A DNA stretch of 64,000 nt from Taenia hydatigena (Eukaryota > Platyhelminthes > Cestoda > Cyclophyllidea > Taeniidae): assembly GCA_036345935.2 (NCBI GenBank), contig JADWOT020000001.1, forward strand, positions 18,123,761 to 18,187,760, read 5' to 3'. The translations under genes were made by a program, and so were the position numbers. The notes under the pieces are model-generated. The model was given only the letters and a program-made list of their open reading frames with translations, was not told where the DNA came from and did no database searches. This document shows positions 49,201-62,070 of this stretch, in pieces (position 1 is the stretch's first letter; each line of letters starts with the position of its first letter).

Positions 49201-52200
49201 TTAATCAGACTCCATCGGTATCATCCTAACAAACCATTTAATACACTGCCAAAGGAAACAAATGTCTTGATAATAGCATCAATTTTTACACATTCACTTT
49301 GGAAATTGCGTAAATAATTGAGGTTTGATTACACGTAGGGAATATGACAACGCAATGAAATGTTCGTCATTCGCGCTCCTATATTCTACCCAAACCATTA
49401 CTACTTGCACTATCACATAAAGAGGGAATAGAGACACCGGATGTGGTGAAAACATTATTTAAATTTGCACAATTGACGAAAGAAGAGGCGGGTAGAGGCT
49501 GAAGAAAGGTCATTAGGAGCCTCGGACATAGCAGATTCAAACGCAGAGAAAGTGGGGACATAACAAACTACTGATGATATGAAGAAGAGGAAGAGTAGGA
49601 AATATGGTAGAGTACAAGCAAATTAGAGTAGCTTTGAACGCTTCAATCTTGCCGCCAGCGCTCGGATGAAGCAAGATAACCATGCTGATGTCGATGACGC
49701 CTGCGAATTGTAAACAGGGCTCTTCATTACCACTACATGGTGTTTGCGTCTGCGAGTGGCTCAAATCCTATCCATTCCTTTGGAGGATGAGGTTATGGAT
49801 ACTCCGAATGCTCGAGCACTCCAATCTTCTCGATGCAGTCTGTGACTTCGCTTACCTCCTTCTTGTAGATTTTCTTCCCAGAGCGGTAGCAGGTTCATCC
49901 GTATTCACCCTACAGCAATAAGGAAGTAGGAAGTAGGCTATTTCCTATTCACACCTCCTGGCACGTCAACAATAACCGACCGGGAACTAGGATGGCTCCA
50001 AACGCACAATGCCATCCCAATATGCCCTACACGATGTGAAGAGACTGCGTCACGTTATGCAGTTCATGTCTGTCGAGGGTCCCATAATGCACCTTTTGTT
50101 TGGTTTTATCAATATCCCAACGAGTGTCGCACACAGTATGCAAATATGGATTCCAAAATGGATTGAAGGGATTGCTCTGAACAACAGTTTACACGCCTCC
50201 CAGACCGCTTTATGCGGGAGTAGTGGCAAGTAAGGAGAGGGTCAGGCAATGTTTGTTTTGACTAGGATGTGGACGTGTTAAGTGGCAGGTCAGAAGTCAA
50301 AGTGGTTAGTATGCATTCCATGATTAGCTGCCTATGTCTCCGACTGGATAACTGGGTAGTCTAGCTTGCTCGTTATTTATCTTACCAGCCAGCCAGTTGT
50401 CCATGCGTTGGCAATTTAGCAGGCTAGTGAATTCCACAGTGGGTGAAGTGGCCGGCGTTGAAGGGTTCGGGGGATGTCACCTGCTTTTTTGTTGCAACAC
50501 AAAGTGCATGAGTGCCTTTAATGCTAGACAATCGCATAATCCTCTTGTCACCACCTCTCTCATTTGGAGGATTGGTAACCAACCAAAGACCAAACAGGAG
50601 GCGTAGCTTATTCGGCGTGCCAACTGGCATTTGTGCCATCGAAAACTACGTGACATCTGGGATTCACTCATTCACGCAAGCTTCTGTGAGATCGCATTTA
50701 GTGTGAGGTTATCACCTTTTTTCATTTAATCACTTTGGCTTGTGTTCGCGATCGGTTGCTTTACCATCCTAGAGCCTCTCATTATCTAGTAGTGTAGCAT
50801 TTCGAAAACAGACAAAACAAACAAAATTGATGATGAGTATGTTGGCAAAAGTGCATTGATAGGTAGCGTTGAAAGTGCGGCATAATTTGCATCGATCCAA
50901 TCGTAGCGCATCATGCACAGTTTTCTTGGAAGTTGCAGGCCATAACTTTGCAAAGCAATGTAGTAGATTAAGCATGTCAATTCAAGTCATCTTTGATTGT
51001 TATACCATAACTGTCGAAGGATCTAAGGTCATGCCTATGGCTTTTAAAAGGCCTAATATTTGTTCCCTTTCAAGGCATTGATATTTTAGCAGAATCCGGC
51101 ATGTTTTCAAAAAACCACTCCAGTGCAGAAGTTTGCAGGAGCCTACTCATCTCACAAGCCTTAGTTCAGACAACGACTTCTTCGGTTAGCCAATTTATCC
51201 GTCTTTCCACTTTAGTAAAATGGTTCTAGCACCCGTGGTGGATGCTTGAAATCAAGTCCGCTCCCTTGCCCTTGAGCCCATTTTACGCAGTTTTTTGGTA
51301 TCAATTATATGCCAAAGATGTTCTCCTAGTAAGAGTAATCAATCGCCAGGCATCCATCCATGTAAAAGGACTTGGCGATGTGCCACTACTTAAAATTATG
51401 TATTGTGAGTGAAATATGCTAGTGCTTAAAATACACATTTGGTGAGTATTTCATGTAAGTTTTAACCTTGGTCGTAAATACTCAGTTTTATGCTACCATT
51501 TTCCCAAAGAGCAGTAACTGAGTTATCAGAGCTTATCAAACTATGCACCAACTAGAATGCGTCGACATGATGAAGAACCTGGTAGACATTGGCTGGGTCG
51601 CTGAGCGCTGGCAATTACATCCCCAAAACAAACTACCACTTCGTTGGCATCTAACTCGTACGGAGGCTGCTATCCTCATTCATATACACTGATTTGAATA
51701 TTCAATAGTCATTAATTTGTAAATTCACCCAAATCACGTTGTTTTATCAAAATATCTACAATAACCATGTGGAATCTTTCCATCAGCTTCAGAACCAATG
51801 CGTGATTTTCTTTTCACTTACGATTGGCCATTCATTTTTTTCAAATTTCCCTAACGTGTCATGATAGTCATGGGATGTACTACAAAATTAAATTTTTGCA
51901 GTTGGGTTATTTATTGTGATCAGTTTGGGAAGGTTGAATATATTTTGCTTGACTATACAATTGGCTGCCACTCTTGGGTTTTGCTTACCTCTAGAGCTAG
52001 ATTAGTTTGCACTGATATGTGACTCATTAAAGTGCCACAATAACCATACAGCGAGTGTGTTAGTGCATCAAAAGTGGCAGCAGGAGTAAAGGCTGCATGT
52101 AGCTGCAGAGAAGTCTTAAAGCACTTTCGTTCAGCCTGCTTTGCACGAATGATCCATCCAACCAATCGTCTTCAAATATTAGCAATATCGTCATTGAGTG

Positions 52201-53370
52201 CTTAAGGCACTTTTTCTTTACTCCTGTTGTGCTTTAACTTACCACTACTTTGTGCAGATTTTTACTTAGACTCCTATAATGAGGTTAAAGATTGCCATTT
52301 TTGTTAATCTCAAGCAAAAATGTCATCACGCGGAAACGGGGCTTTTCATCACTCATTAAGAAAGGAGTTGTAGGCAAGATGTGCCAGCTTCAATGAGCCG
52401 AGCTTGTTCTATCTCACGATATTATCCTCAGAGGCGATAGCAGATTGCACAAGACGAAACGCTAGTAAGCAAAAGGAGAAAAAGTTAAGCTGATTACAAA
52501 CAGTCAGACTTGGGACTGCAGACGTCAGAATGCATTCTACAGAAGCATAAAAAAGCAGCGAAAGTGAAGAGCATTGCAAAGGTCTGGTAGCGGTTATTAC
52601 TTACGTAACAAGCGTAATGCTTAATTAAACCAGCGTATTGCTTGGGCTGAGGAGGCTCTGGATATCGGATTTGGAAGAAAGCAATTGCCTTTAAATTACG
52701 CTACTTTCTTCAAAAATTGACCTCAAAGCATAGTTTTGTCTAGTGGCTTTTCCCAATTACGTTCAAACACTAGGCAGTTAGCCACTCAAACGGGTTTATT
52801 GGCATACGTGGCATGCGAGAACCATTTTGTGGCGGATCAGATAAACTCGCTTAGTTAAGAAATATGGTCAGCGTAAAGAAACTACTGAGATGCATATTTA
52901 AATTCAAGTTCAGCATCAGGGTTGAAGCGGATACCGTGCCTTTATTTAAGAAGTGTGTGTTCACAGCTTGAGCGCAAAGGTTAGAAAGAAGTAGCCTAAA
53001 ATTCGCAAACACATGGACGAAACACAGAGAGTGGTGTAAGCATGATGAGAAACAACGGTTGAAGGCCAAATTCATAGCAAAATAAGCTACACAATGCAGC
53101 CACCTAGTTGAACGGAAGGACAAACGGTGACAAAGATTAGGCAGCAGAGGTAAAGAATCATGAAGCATGGCGTGGGGATTAAAACAAAGACGATCACTGC
53201 ACCTTGACAGTTTGAAAACTATCATCATCTCAAAGACCAACTCTAAACTGTGGCACGTCACCCCATTCCATCTATGCATCAGAGCTGAAGAGCAGATGCA
53301 TTACTGAACTCTTCCGACGCTACCAACACTTGTAAGTGTTGACGACAAGGAATTACCTCAGAGTCATTCA
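46225..53370. other. No supported gene
   Basis: About 7 kb without a recognisable exon. A small hairpin (ATAAGGC...GCCTTAT, about 47941-47965) is the only local structure noted. The open frames at 47381-47925 and 52851-53279 have no domain pattern. Confidence 0.45.
53324..53341. repeat. Perfect 8-bp inverted repeat
   Basis: CAACACTT-GT-AAGTGTTG, an 18-base near-palindrome just below the lysyl-tRNA-synthetase-like fragment. No T-run or other regulatory context is visible. Confidence 0.5.
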
Positions 53371-53541
53371 CTTTAGCATGATGCCTTCGTAGCTGATTAC
53401 CAAAATCAGTGTCAAATTGTGGGATACGCTTGGTTGGGACACAGACTTATACCACATATAATGGCCTAGAAGCCCTGTGACATCAAGGAAATGACGGATG
53501 TAAGTGACTATGCGTCGATTGTGGGAAATGAAATCGAGCAA
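53371..53541 (-). pseudogene. Lysyl-tRNA synthetase-like fragment
   Basis: The minus-strand frame reads RRIVTYIRHFLDVTGLLG, then QPSVSHNLTLILVISYEGI. This follows the start of the class II catalytic domain of lysyl-tRNA synthetase, where R.KI.TYIR.FLD..GFLE is followed by KPF.T.HN.LD..L.LRI.PEL. The motif-1 ETPMM segment between the two blocks is not preserved, and the frame stops soon afterwards without the motif-2 region. A short retrocopy fragment is the best explanation. It lies 1 kb from the E2F-like exon on the same strand, but the two are not parts of one protein. The match is short; other class IIb synthetases are possible. Confidence 0.35.
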
Positions 53542-54550
53542 GGAAGGGGCACGCATTTTCGTCACCCTTATTGTTCCTTAGACATGTCGATTTGATCTAC
53601 CCCTCTAGACTAAGCGTACAGGTATTGACAAATGTGTGTTGACTACCTATGCGATCGCATAAATACATTAAATTAACCTTTGTTTTCGTAGCAAAATCGC
53701 CGACTCCCTTCATATTGGCCTCCCTATGGATTTGAGTCTTGTGTTCACCCCCTACCCATGACATGGAAAACTAAGGTGTTTTAAAACCATACATACATTT
53801 GTGATACTCGTTTTGTCAAAGGCAAATCCTAGGACAGGATATTTATCAGAATCCTTTCATGCAGACCAGGGTTCATACCCTACCCACATATGCCTTAATT
53901 TGTTCACTTTAACCGTCACTTATAAATGCGCCTTTGCCAAATCAACCGCACAATTATAGGATTTAAAAGGAAGGGACAATTCATGAACATGCGGCATGGC
54001 TGTAAATTTCAGCAGACCTTCTAGGTGACTAAGTGTGATCATTTATCGTCGACGTTTCATCCGGGTAAATCCACGGTGCTGAAAAGGCGAAATATTGCTA
54101 TTATTTAATGGAGTTGATTTCCCATTTAATGACCACACAAACGATTTTGGAGTCAGCAGAAGAAACGATGGCTGCTTCTCTTAGAGATGGACGTAAATGC
54201 TCCCAATTTCGTGATCGAAAAACAAATTTTTTATTTTTAACGTTCTGCTTATACGATTCCATGATGGCGAAACGCAACTAAAGTGCTTGCATACCGTAAT
54301 AAGCTACATCGAAAACACTCCCAATTGTAGGGTTAATTGAATTATTCGTAGTTCATGGCATCTAAGTGCAAGCACCTGTGTGCAGAGAGTAGAAGTAATG
54401 GTTTGACTAACAGTAGTTGGATCGCCGTTCGCGTCGAAGAGCTGCATTTACTCATAAGCGCCCACGCTGTTGATGAGACCCACGGATGCTGGATGATTTG
54501 GTTTTGAATTCATTTTTTTAAAGCTTACTCAGTTAGTTCGGTCAGATTAC

Positions 54551-54771
54551 TTGCGTAATAGACTCAACGCCATCAATAGTTCCACTTTCAAACAATCTGA
54601 CTAAAATAGTCAGAAATCGCTGCGTTAGGAGCCCTAGCAAAGGGCGTTTGCGATAGGAGTGACGAAACGACTGGTTTGCATCCGCATCAGACGGTGGGTG
54701 ACAAAAGTCGCGGGAGATGAACAGGTAGATTCCATTTCTTGATTGTGAGTTAACAGACGGTGGACGCAAAG
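54551..54771 (-). CDS. E2F-family winged-helix exon (partial gene)
   Basis: A 221-base candidate exon lies between acceptor TTGTGCAG and donor CAA|GTAATC; it contributes 73 full codons and ends in phase 0. Its C-terminal part, SYRKRPLLGLLTQRFLTIL then SGTIDGVESITQ, matches the first two helices of the E2F DNA-binding domain: S.GLLT.+F..LL, then G.+D...A...L. In E2F genes the next residues are the RRIYD recognition helix. I searched the minus strand down to about 53 kb by eye and did not find it. The exon could therefore belong to a long-intron gene extending left, or be an isolated relic. E2F proteins bind DNA as heterodimers with DP and control S-phase genes. Codons are open and both splice sites are good, so a live exon is possible. 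Confidence 0.45.
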
Positions 54772-57700
54772 CTGCACAATTTAATAACATGTTCTGCAAC
54801 TCCTTTACCTTGTTCGCTGCACGAAGTACTTGCAGTGTAAATTGGCTTCCACAATCATATCGCTCATTATGTCGCCAACACTGACCCACTTGCTACCCAT
54901 AGCATTCCCACCTATAAGATGTGATGCGCTCCATCTTTGTGTTCCCATGCCTACCTGGAGTTTGGTACACTGCTGACGAAACCAACCATTAAAGATTCCT
55001 TGTTTGATGCTGCACAAGTGCACACAGGACCGGTCTGCACAATGCAACCGGCGACTACCCTTGTTTCGAATACAAACTTACTGTAGTTGATTGGTTAAAA
55101 TGAAGTGGATTCCAACAACTCGATAGCAGTCAAACTAAATAACTCTTTGTTTCATTGAGGTTTATACGAAAAGAGGCAACTAGTGAGAAATCGCAGGAAT
55201 TATTTAAACAAATGGCAGGTAACACAAGATAATTCGACCTTAATACGCAACTATTAGTCGTTTAATAAGATTCATTCCAGTAGTGTTAGTGCAACACAGT
55301 TCACTGACATTGTGGCTACTGTAACATTTTAGTATTATTAATCAGATTGGTAAAATCACATTCATTCAAAACCGCATTTAAGTGTCTGATAATTGGTTGA
55401 TGAAATTATGGAAAGGAAGTATAAACTGATGCTAAATCAGTATTCTGATGCCTCAATTTCTGCCTTAGACTCTTCCCTTCTTCCTCTGCCCTAAAGCCAT
55501 GCAGCAATCAGCACTGTATTGACAGCCATTTGTCCAAACACTTGCTGCAATTCTGATACTCATTCAATCCACCTTTTGCGCAGCACTTATGTGGGTTAGA
55601 CATGTCAAAAGATGCGGTTAGCGTTTTTACCAGGGGTCAATTTTGGGGGAGAACGAGAAGTTATGCAAGTGGTTGGTAATGGTAAGTTTCCAACTGTTGT
55701 GTCAAATGTCCAAAGAACAACTTGAGTTACCATGCGTTGATGGCTGTCACTGACACCTGATGTGAAGTCTTGAGGACGTCGAATCAATGTCAGAGTTATG
55801 ATTACTTCTCTTGTAGACATGCGTAAGCATTGACCCTGTACCAGGCATTGATGATCAAACTAATCGATGCTCTCCAAGAAGTAAGGGAGAATAAGCTACT
55901 TTGTGTTTAGTTGGTGAGGCATTTTGCCTTTTTATTTAGATTGAAATTCCCTAAATTGTAAATAAGCGATGTGACTTCGATGCGGGTGCCACGAGATTGT
56001 GGCAATGGAGTCTTATAGAAGCGTAGTGGTTTTAAGCAAAGGGATGCGCTTGTAATCGTCTGATGGAGAGGATTGACAAGAGATTGGATTAATCTTGGGC
56101 CCTCAAGTAGAATAACTCAAGAGGGCTTGTGGAAATGGGAGCACGAGTGCTCTGATGCAAGTCTTCTATCACTAACTTCACTGTCTATTCCTTTAGCATT
56201 TCCCTATTCAGCATGGTAATACGGAGCTGGGAACGGAGCTGACTGCATAAATCATGAGAAGTGAGTAGAGAATCATAGCACAAGCGAATGGAGAGGAGCG
56301 GGGAGGGCTTAAATGCAGACGCGCAAAATGCAATGAAATGAGTCATCTAGACCGGAAGTGACGCTACCGTCATCGATGCGTGTACTAACACAGACCGACT
56401 TTGCATGACCCTGGTGGTCACCAAATCCACCAATATCTGCGCGCCGTCATCGCTGATCTTTATTCAATCCTAATCATTCATTATTTACTTCTCTGCTTTT
56501 CTAAAAAGTGCAATCCATTACCTTTCTCTTAGTCCACATGCTTTATATTAGAAACGGGATTTTGCTATTCAGTAAAAACCTCGTTTTGGTAAGTGCTATT
56601 GTGAACCCATACGAGGCACCTTAACCGCAACTTGTTTTGTTTACGGCATCATATCGTCCCTCCACTTAATGGACAATAACATCAAACTCAATGCCCATTT
56701 GGTCTTGTTTCAAGCAATTTTGCCATTCTTTGACGCAGTCGGCAGCAAACGGATGCACGGCAAATCCACGTTGCATCTAAACACTTTGGCAACACTTCAC
56801 AATTCAATCTTTTTCCGAGTGGCAGCAAAGAACCTGCCCTTGATGTTGATGTTGCCCCAAAGGAAAGGAAGCAATTCCAGCTAGCTAGCAAAGCTTGGGA
56901 TCAGTGGGTGTCTGTGAACTGACCAGTCCTCTGCAATGAACTTGATGCATATGCAGACCTGCTTAAAGGATTAGTAAACATTTTATGTGCACAAATGATT
57001 TCGTTCTGTATGCAGTCGTGTTCTCCATGCTTTTCGGTCTCTACCCACTGGAGCAGTAATATAAGTAACTGGTCGCGAACCAGTCACATATGTTAGCACA
57101 ATGAACCTCATCGCAAGGTGCCAACCCAAGTGGCGTTCTTAGAGTACTTATATCAAATCTGACCATGGGAGACGAGCATGCGCAAGGAATGAAAACCAGG
57201 AACAACTGAAGTAATTGCACCAAGTTTTTTTCAGAAAGCTGTTAACAAGGTCGAAGTCATCGAAGGGTCTCCCAGATCTGCCGATGACGCGCTACCAGTG
57301 TCTGTGGCTAGCGTTGTCTGCAAATGGGACGAACTCATTCATAGGTCTAGGAGACTAGACAACTACATCGTATTCGGCTAGGCTAGCAGTACATCTGCAT
57401 GTTTTGAAAAAGTCAACCCCTTCTAACATCTGCGATCCAGCCACGTGCCTCATTAATGAAGATGCTGTACACGTAAGCACTGTAGTCTCTAGTCGGAAAA
57501 GCCTTAAGGCAATCTCAAAACGCGACTAATGCAAGAAGAGTGCCAGAAAATTTAAAACATAATCCACCATACGACTCGATTCAAAGAGTTGACGCGACAT
57601 CGAATAGAAAATACCAAATTGTTAAGTTAAAAAGTGAGGCCGTAAATAATGCATGATATCTAAAATAACAAGTGAATAAGAAAAATAAAACGATGAAGGA

Positions 57701-59407
57701 CAAATGATGGATGGCTGCGGGACCGCGAAATAAAAACTTATATGAAGCAGCAGAGTAGGTAGTGTTTTGAATGGATAAATATAAGAGTGACAAAAGCTTA
57801 TATAAGTAGGAAATAGAAGACGACAATCATTACTAGTTACTCAGCCACCCTCGCCTCCACTTCGGTGCTGATGGCCTAGGCTCGGTTAAGGCTCTGCCCA
57901 TTTGGCATAAGCAGGGTGCTTTGTGAAATCAAGGGCACCATCACATCGGTAATTGTAAAGCAGGAAAACAAGTTCACACAATTCCCTCAACAAAAAATGT
58001 AGTAACCTTAAAAACTTTCCAAAAGATCAAATATTCGTTGAAACAATCAACATTGCAACCCACGATCCAAGCCCTCTGTATAATATGCAAGCCTGGCACA
58101 TATTCCACTTATGCGGTCAGAAACGGCACAGTGCCTGGTCGACGCTTTTCTTATCCCGATGGTCTTCAAACTGTCTAACCCATCATAGCCCTCTGACGAT
58201 CGTCGACACCAAGATCCAGTGCTAATCACTTGCAGTTTAAACAAATATAATCAGGCGAATAGGAGGAATGAGAGGCAGTACACTATTTAAGTACGTCATG
58301 ACACCTTCTCATGGGCAAACATTGAAGCAGCACTCCACTTCGACAGATTTACTGGTCTTGCTGTTCTCAAGAAGTCTCTCCCAAACATACTCTACTTGCG
58401 TAGAATTCTTTTGAGCGGTTGGATCAAAGACATCGGTAGCGTTTGGTCTTCGAAAGCAAATGATTCATCGTGAACAACTGCTTCTGCAGTCCTCCACAAG
58501 CACGAACGAAGCATAGTCTTTTGAGCCTAAAGTGGAGCACTCTCCAGACCTGTGAGTTTATGGGAAAACATTGGTGAAATTCTTAATTGCCTAGCAATCA
58601 TAATAGCGCAAGCCGTTTCACGTCATAAGCTTTCTCGTAATCAGTCACTCGGTCAGCGAATCACTCTACACTCAGTTAAAATTACCGTTAGCTTTTAGTT
58701 AATTGCCGAAATCTTATTCGCCGTCTGTGTGTCGCTTTCTTACCTCGCTCTACATGGCAGCGAACCTTCCACTCTTGTCCACCAGGACTCATTCCACAAC
58801 CTCTTCCTTTGCTCGTTTGCTGCTCTGCATGCCACCCACTGACAAGCAGGCAAGTAGAGATGTTTCTGAGGTGAATTCGTAGAATCGACAAAGAATTAGT
58901 GCTTACAAGTCAAACGCCCCTCTCCAACTTAAATGTAATCAGCAAGGTATGCCTAAGGACAAACAAGTGGCCAAATGCGTACGGTGAAGGCATACTAGCA
59001 GAAGGGGAAAGAGGAAATCGCGCACACTTTGTCTACCAGAAGTGCTATAATCGCTGCACTAGCGTCGCTTGCGATTATGCTTGCGTCATGGAAGCTGTCT
59101 TGCATTAAAGATTCAGCATCTTCATTACCTCCTCTATGATATCATCATTCTGACCCGATCGTGGTTGAAAGTTCGATAACTCACATTTTAGTCGTTTACA
59201 CCTTTTATGCTTCACCTTAATCGCCTTAATCTTTCTGACTCCTTCCTTTGCGGTTTTGCTGCCCCACACATTCCGTGTGTGTGGATCCGCATTGGATTAC
59301 ACCACAATTCATCTTTGCATGTGCGCAGATGATCAACGATTTCACTCACACCTCTGGCTTTAATATTTTCTATCTCATGAAGAACAGGCTTCCGAAGTGC
59401 AGTTATT
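54772..59407. other. No supported gene
   Basis: Just upstream of the E2F-like exon, a minus-strand frame near 54830-54950 (SVGDIMSDMIVEANLHCKYF) ends close to a possible donor, AAG|GTAAAG. It could be an exon but has no recognised family. The rest shows nothing coding. Confidence 0.4.
59029..59095 (+). repeat. Short repeat pair C, copy 1
   Basis: GTCTACCAGAAGTGCTATAA...CGCTTGCGATTATGCT resembles 62009-62070 at roughly 75 percent by eye over about 55 bases in the same orientation. The flanks do not align. Nature unknown. Confidence 0.4.
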
Positions 59408-59606
59408 TTATAATTTTACACACATAAGGTCATGAAGCGCGTCATCAACTGTGTCATGTGTAACTAATTCCCTAAGCTGTCTCATGATTATGAGTCGTGT
59501 ATGGGGACTTACTAAGCGCCCAACCAAATAAACGAGCGTATTTATGGGTGGCTGCGTAAGAAATGCGTTGATGGTAATAGTGGCCGGCTTGGAATCGCGG
59601 TCTGTG
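59408..59606 (-). other. Candidate exon, harmonin-N-like helices (tentative)
   Basis: An open minus-strand frame holds INTLVYLVGRLVSPHTRLII followed by MRQLRELVTHDTVDDALHDLM. The helix pattern (L+..L...+.PSRL.++..+R.L+) resembles the harmonin-N/whirlin-type helical bundle of PDZ scaffold proteins. A GTAAAA donor lies near the end, but a stronger GTAAGT sits inside the frame after GRL, which argues against the full reading. No PDZ domain was found near it. Treat it as a candidate only. Confidence 0.18.
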
Positions 59607-60957
59607 TCATGATGGAAGACGCATTGATGAGAAAGGTAGCGTTGCAAGAGCAGTCACACTAGACAAAACTTCACACCCCATCGTCTCAACCGCATTACCT
59701 CTTTCAGGAAATACTTACCACTGAGTGGTATAAGTGAAATAATTGAAATAGTGGATCCATTAGGGATTGGTTTTATTATAATGTGCATTGGCAAAAGCCC
59801 AAATAGGCTTGCAAATATCTGAAACCAATTTTGTCTTAGTTCATGCAAACGCTTTGATTGCAGTTCCATGTTTCACCATTCCTTATCTTTTTTCGTAAGC
59901 TGCGAGAAGGATTACCAGCTTATTGGTTTATGACGATAAAGCAATTCCCTCGTTGCGTTGTAGCTGTCAGGATTATGGGGTACTAATCGAAAGAAATATC
60001 TTCTCATACTTCTTTTTCACGTGGATTATAGTAAAAAAGTGAATGAGGCATAAAAAGCAGTTCGGTTTTTGCAAGCACTGGAAGCATGTTTAGGAGCTCC
60101 CCTACTTTTGAGGTAAGGAGTGTCGGCAGCATGCTGTGAGTGCCTTTCTTTCCCCCGCGTTATATTTGCGCTTATTATTTTTGACGATTTTTATAGTAGA
60201 CGAATAAGGCTATGACACCTTGCGGCCGATTTATTATCTGAGCTAAGTTAGCCTGCGTGACTAGGCATAAAAATAACCGCTTTTAAATAACTGTTGAACA
60301 TCGCTTATCAACTGTTGGGTCGCCTCTAGTTTCCAATTAAAATGAAAGGAATACAATCTCTCTAGTCTCGTTCATAATAATGGGAGAAATTTCGTTTCAC
60401 TTAGCTGCAAGAACCATGGGATTAGCTATTCGAACACTGTTATTTGAAGGTGTTTTGAACGTCATATGTGTCGTCATTAGATTGCTTTTGCGCGATTCCT
60501 AAGTGAATTTGTCAGGCGAAATCAATCATTTTAGACGTAGTAGTTATTCATCGGCAAATAAAGCCAGAATCTTAGCGCTTCCACATTTTATAGACATTGT
60601 AGACAATCTTAAAGCTATTCTCTACTTTTCTTCCTCCGCCTTATTCTGCCTTACTTGACAATCCTTTGCTACTGATCCATATAAAAACAATTTTGATAAA
60701 AATGCGGTGCGCAAATAAGCAAGTGCAGTTTATTGGTGCGCTGCATTAAATTCCTCATGGGCATATCGTATAAATCTACTTCGCCGATTGGGAGAAGGCG
60801 CACATTTTGACTTCAGTGGTCACTCTAAGGTGTCCCTGACAGAGTTTGTTGAGGCGTGCTAATTGTATTCGCCAGCATAATGGCTCCTGCTAGAATTGTT
60901 GTCGCGAAGATTAGTTACTGAACATAAATATCTTCTACATCATGCAGAACAGATGCT

Positions 60958-61140
60958 TCACAATTTGTCTTGGAGCATCTGGTACATGGGACTGTTAGAC
61001 GTATAATAGATCTTTGCGGCATCTTCATTCGTATGGGCGAGATAAAGCAAACACACAATAGTACACCCCTTGAGGTCAGCTTGAAGATCTTCTTGACCTC
61101 CAGCATCAAAAAGACCCCCAATATTTACTACCGCAAATGA
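60958..61140 (-). pseudogene. Ras-superfamily GTPase-like fragment
   Basis: The frame reads AVVNIGGLFDAGGQEDL, then KGCTIVCLLYLAHTNED, ending in TGA. The order resembles a G3 switch II motif (D.AGQE) followed by the hydrophobic strand IVCLLY found in Ras/Rho/Miro GTPases. The P-loop upstream and the NKxD motif downstream were looked for and not seen, so this is at most one exon or a relic. Miro-type (RHOT) and generic Ras-like families are both possible. Chance resemblance is a real alternative. Confidence 0.25.
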
Positions 61141-62008
61141 GTTCTCAGGAGTCGGGGAAAGTGGAGTGTTAATCATGCAGCTTGTGTTATTTCTAGTACA
61201 CACTTGGCATTTGTATGGTTTCTTGCGCTTTTTGTCTCAAGAATTTATAGGAGTTTTGGCGCTATTGATGAGTCGGAGACTAGGATTGCCTCTTGGTCGT
61301 CCTCCGCGACTTTGTTTCGCGTGGTTGGTAATCTAAATACACTATCTGGACTCACTTATTGCAGCCATTTTAGGTGCCTCAAAGATGCTACCACTTGACA
61401 TCGCTTCTCATTTGTGTGCAATCTAAACTTTTTTCCAGAATAATATGTAAATTACTGTTTTGAAATAGGTAATACTAAAAAAAGCAGTGACTCTGAAGAT
61501 AGTAGTGGATATTAAGGTCAGGGCGTGGTCGACGGTGTCGTCGTAGGACAAACAGTTGCACCTCTGTTGATATAGTGCATATTGTGGCCTTGTAATTTTC
61601 ATTCGCAGGTGCATGGACAACTGCGGCAGGCATTTCAAAGTAAGGTATGGGGAAGAAAAGAAAAAAGGCGCATCGAAAAGGATTAGAAGAATAGAACCAA
61701 AAGGATGGCAAAGCATATTAACTAAAGTACCATGCTGTTGGATTCGTAGGCATGCACACATACTAGAATGCATAAATGCATGCAGAAGTAAAGTGAAGGG
61801 AAAACTAAGATTATGAATGGATGGAAGGGAGATTGTAAGAAGTAGCTACGAGAGTATGGAAAAGGACATACAATTGGGATCTGATGAAGAAGTGACTGGG
61901 CAAAACCCAGTCGTCATTTGGGCATGGCCGTGCAATCAATGCAACGGCGGAAGAATTTCTTAGTAGCTGCAAAAAAATAACCAGTTTTCCAGCCACTCTG
62001 TGCTGTCA

Positions 62009-62070
62009 TGTCTGCCGAAAGCACTATAGTCGTTCACTTCGTGTCACTTGCGACTATGCTATGATGGATA
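62009..62070 (+). repeat. Short repeat pair C, copy 2
   Basis: GTCTGCCGAAAGCACTATAG...CACTTGCGACTATGCT, partner of 59029-59095. A 7-bp hairpin (GACTGGG-CAAAA-CCCAGTC) lies about 100 bases upstream. Confidence 0.4.

Noticed and set aside
52851..53279. 142-codon minus-strand open frame
   Set aside because: Composition is Leu/Phe/Ser/Asn-rich with no motif or splice context; typical of chance frames in A/T-rich DNA.
61876..61894. Hairpin GACTGGG-CAAAA-CCCAGTC after CTGATGA
   Set aside because: Looks ribozyme-like at first glance, but the catalytic core and flanking stems are missing; a lone 7-bp hairpin is expected by chance in 64 kb.
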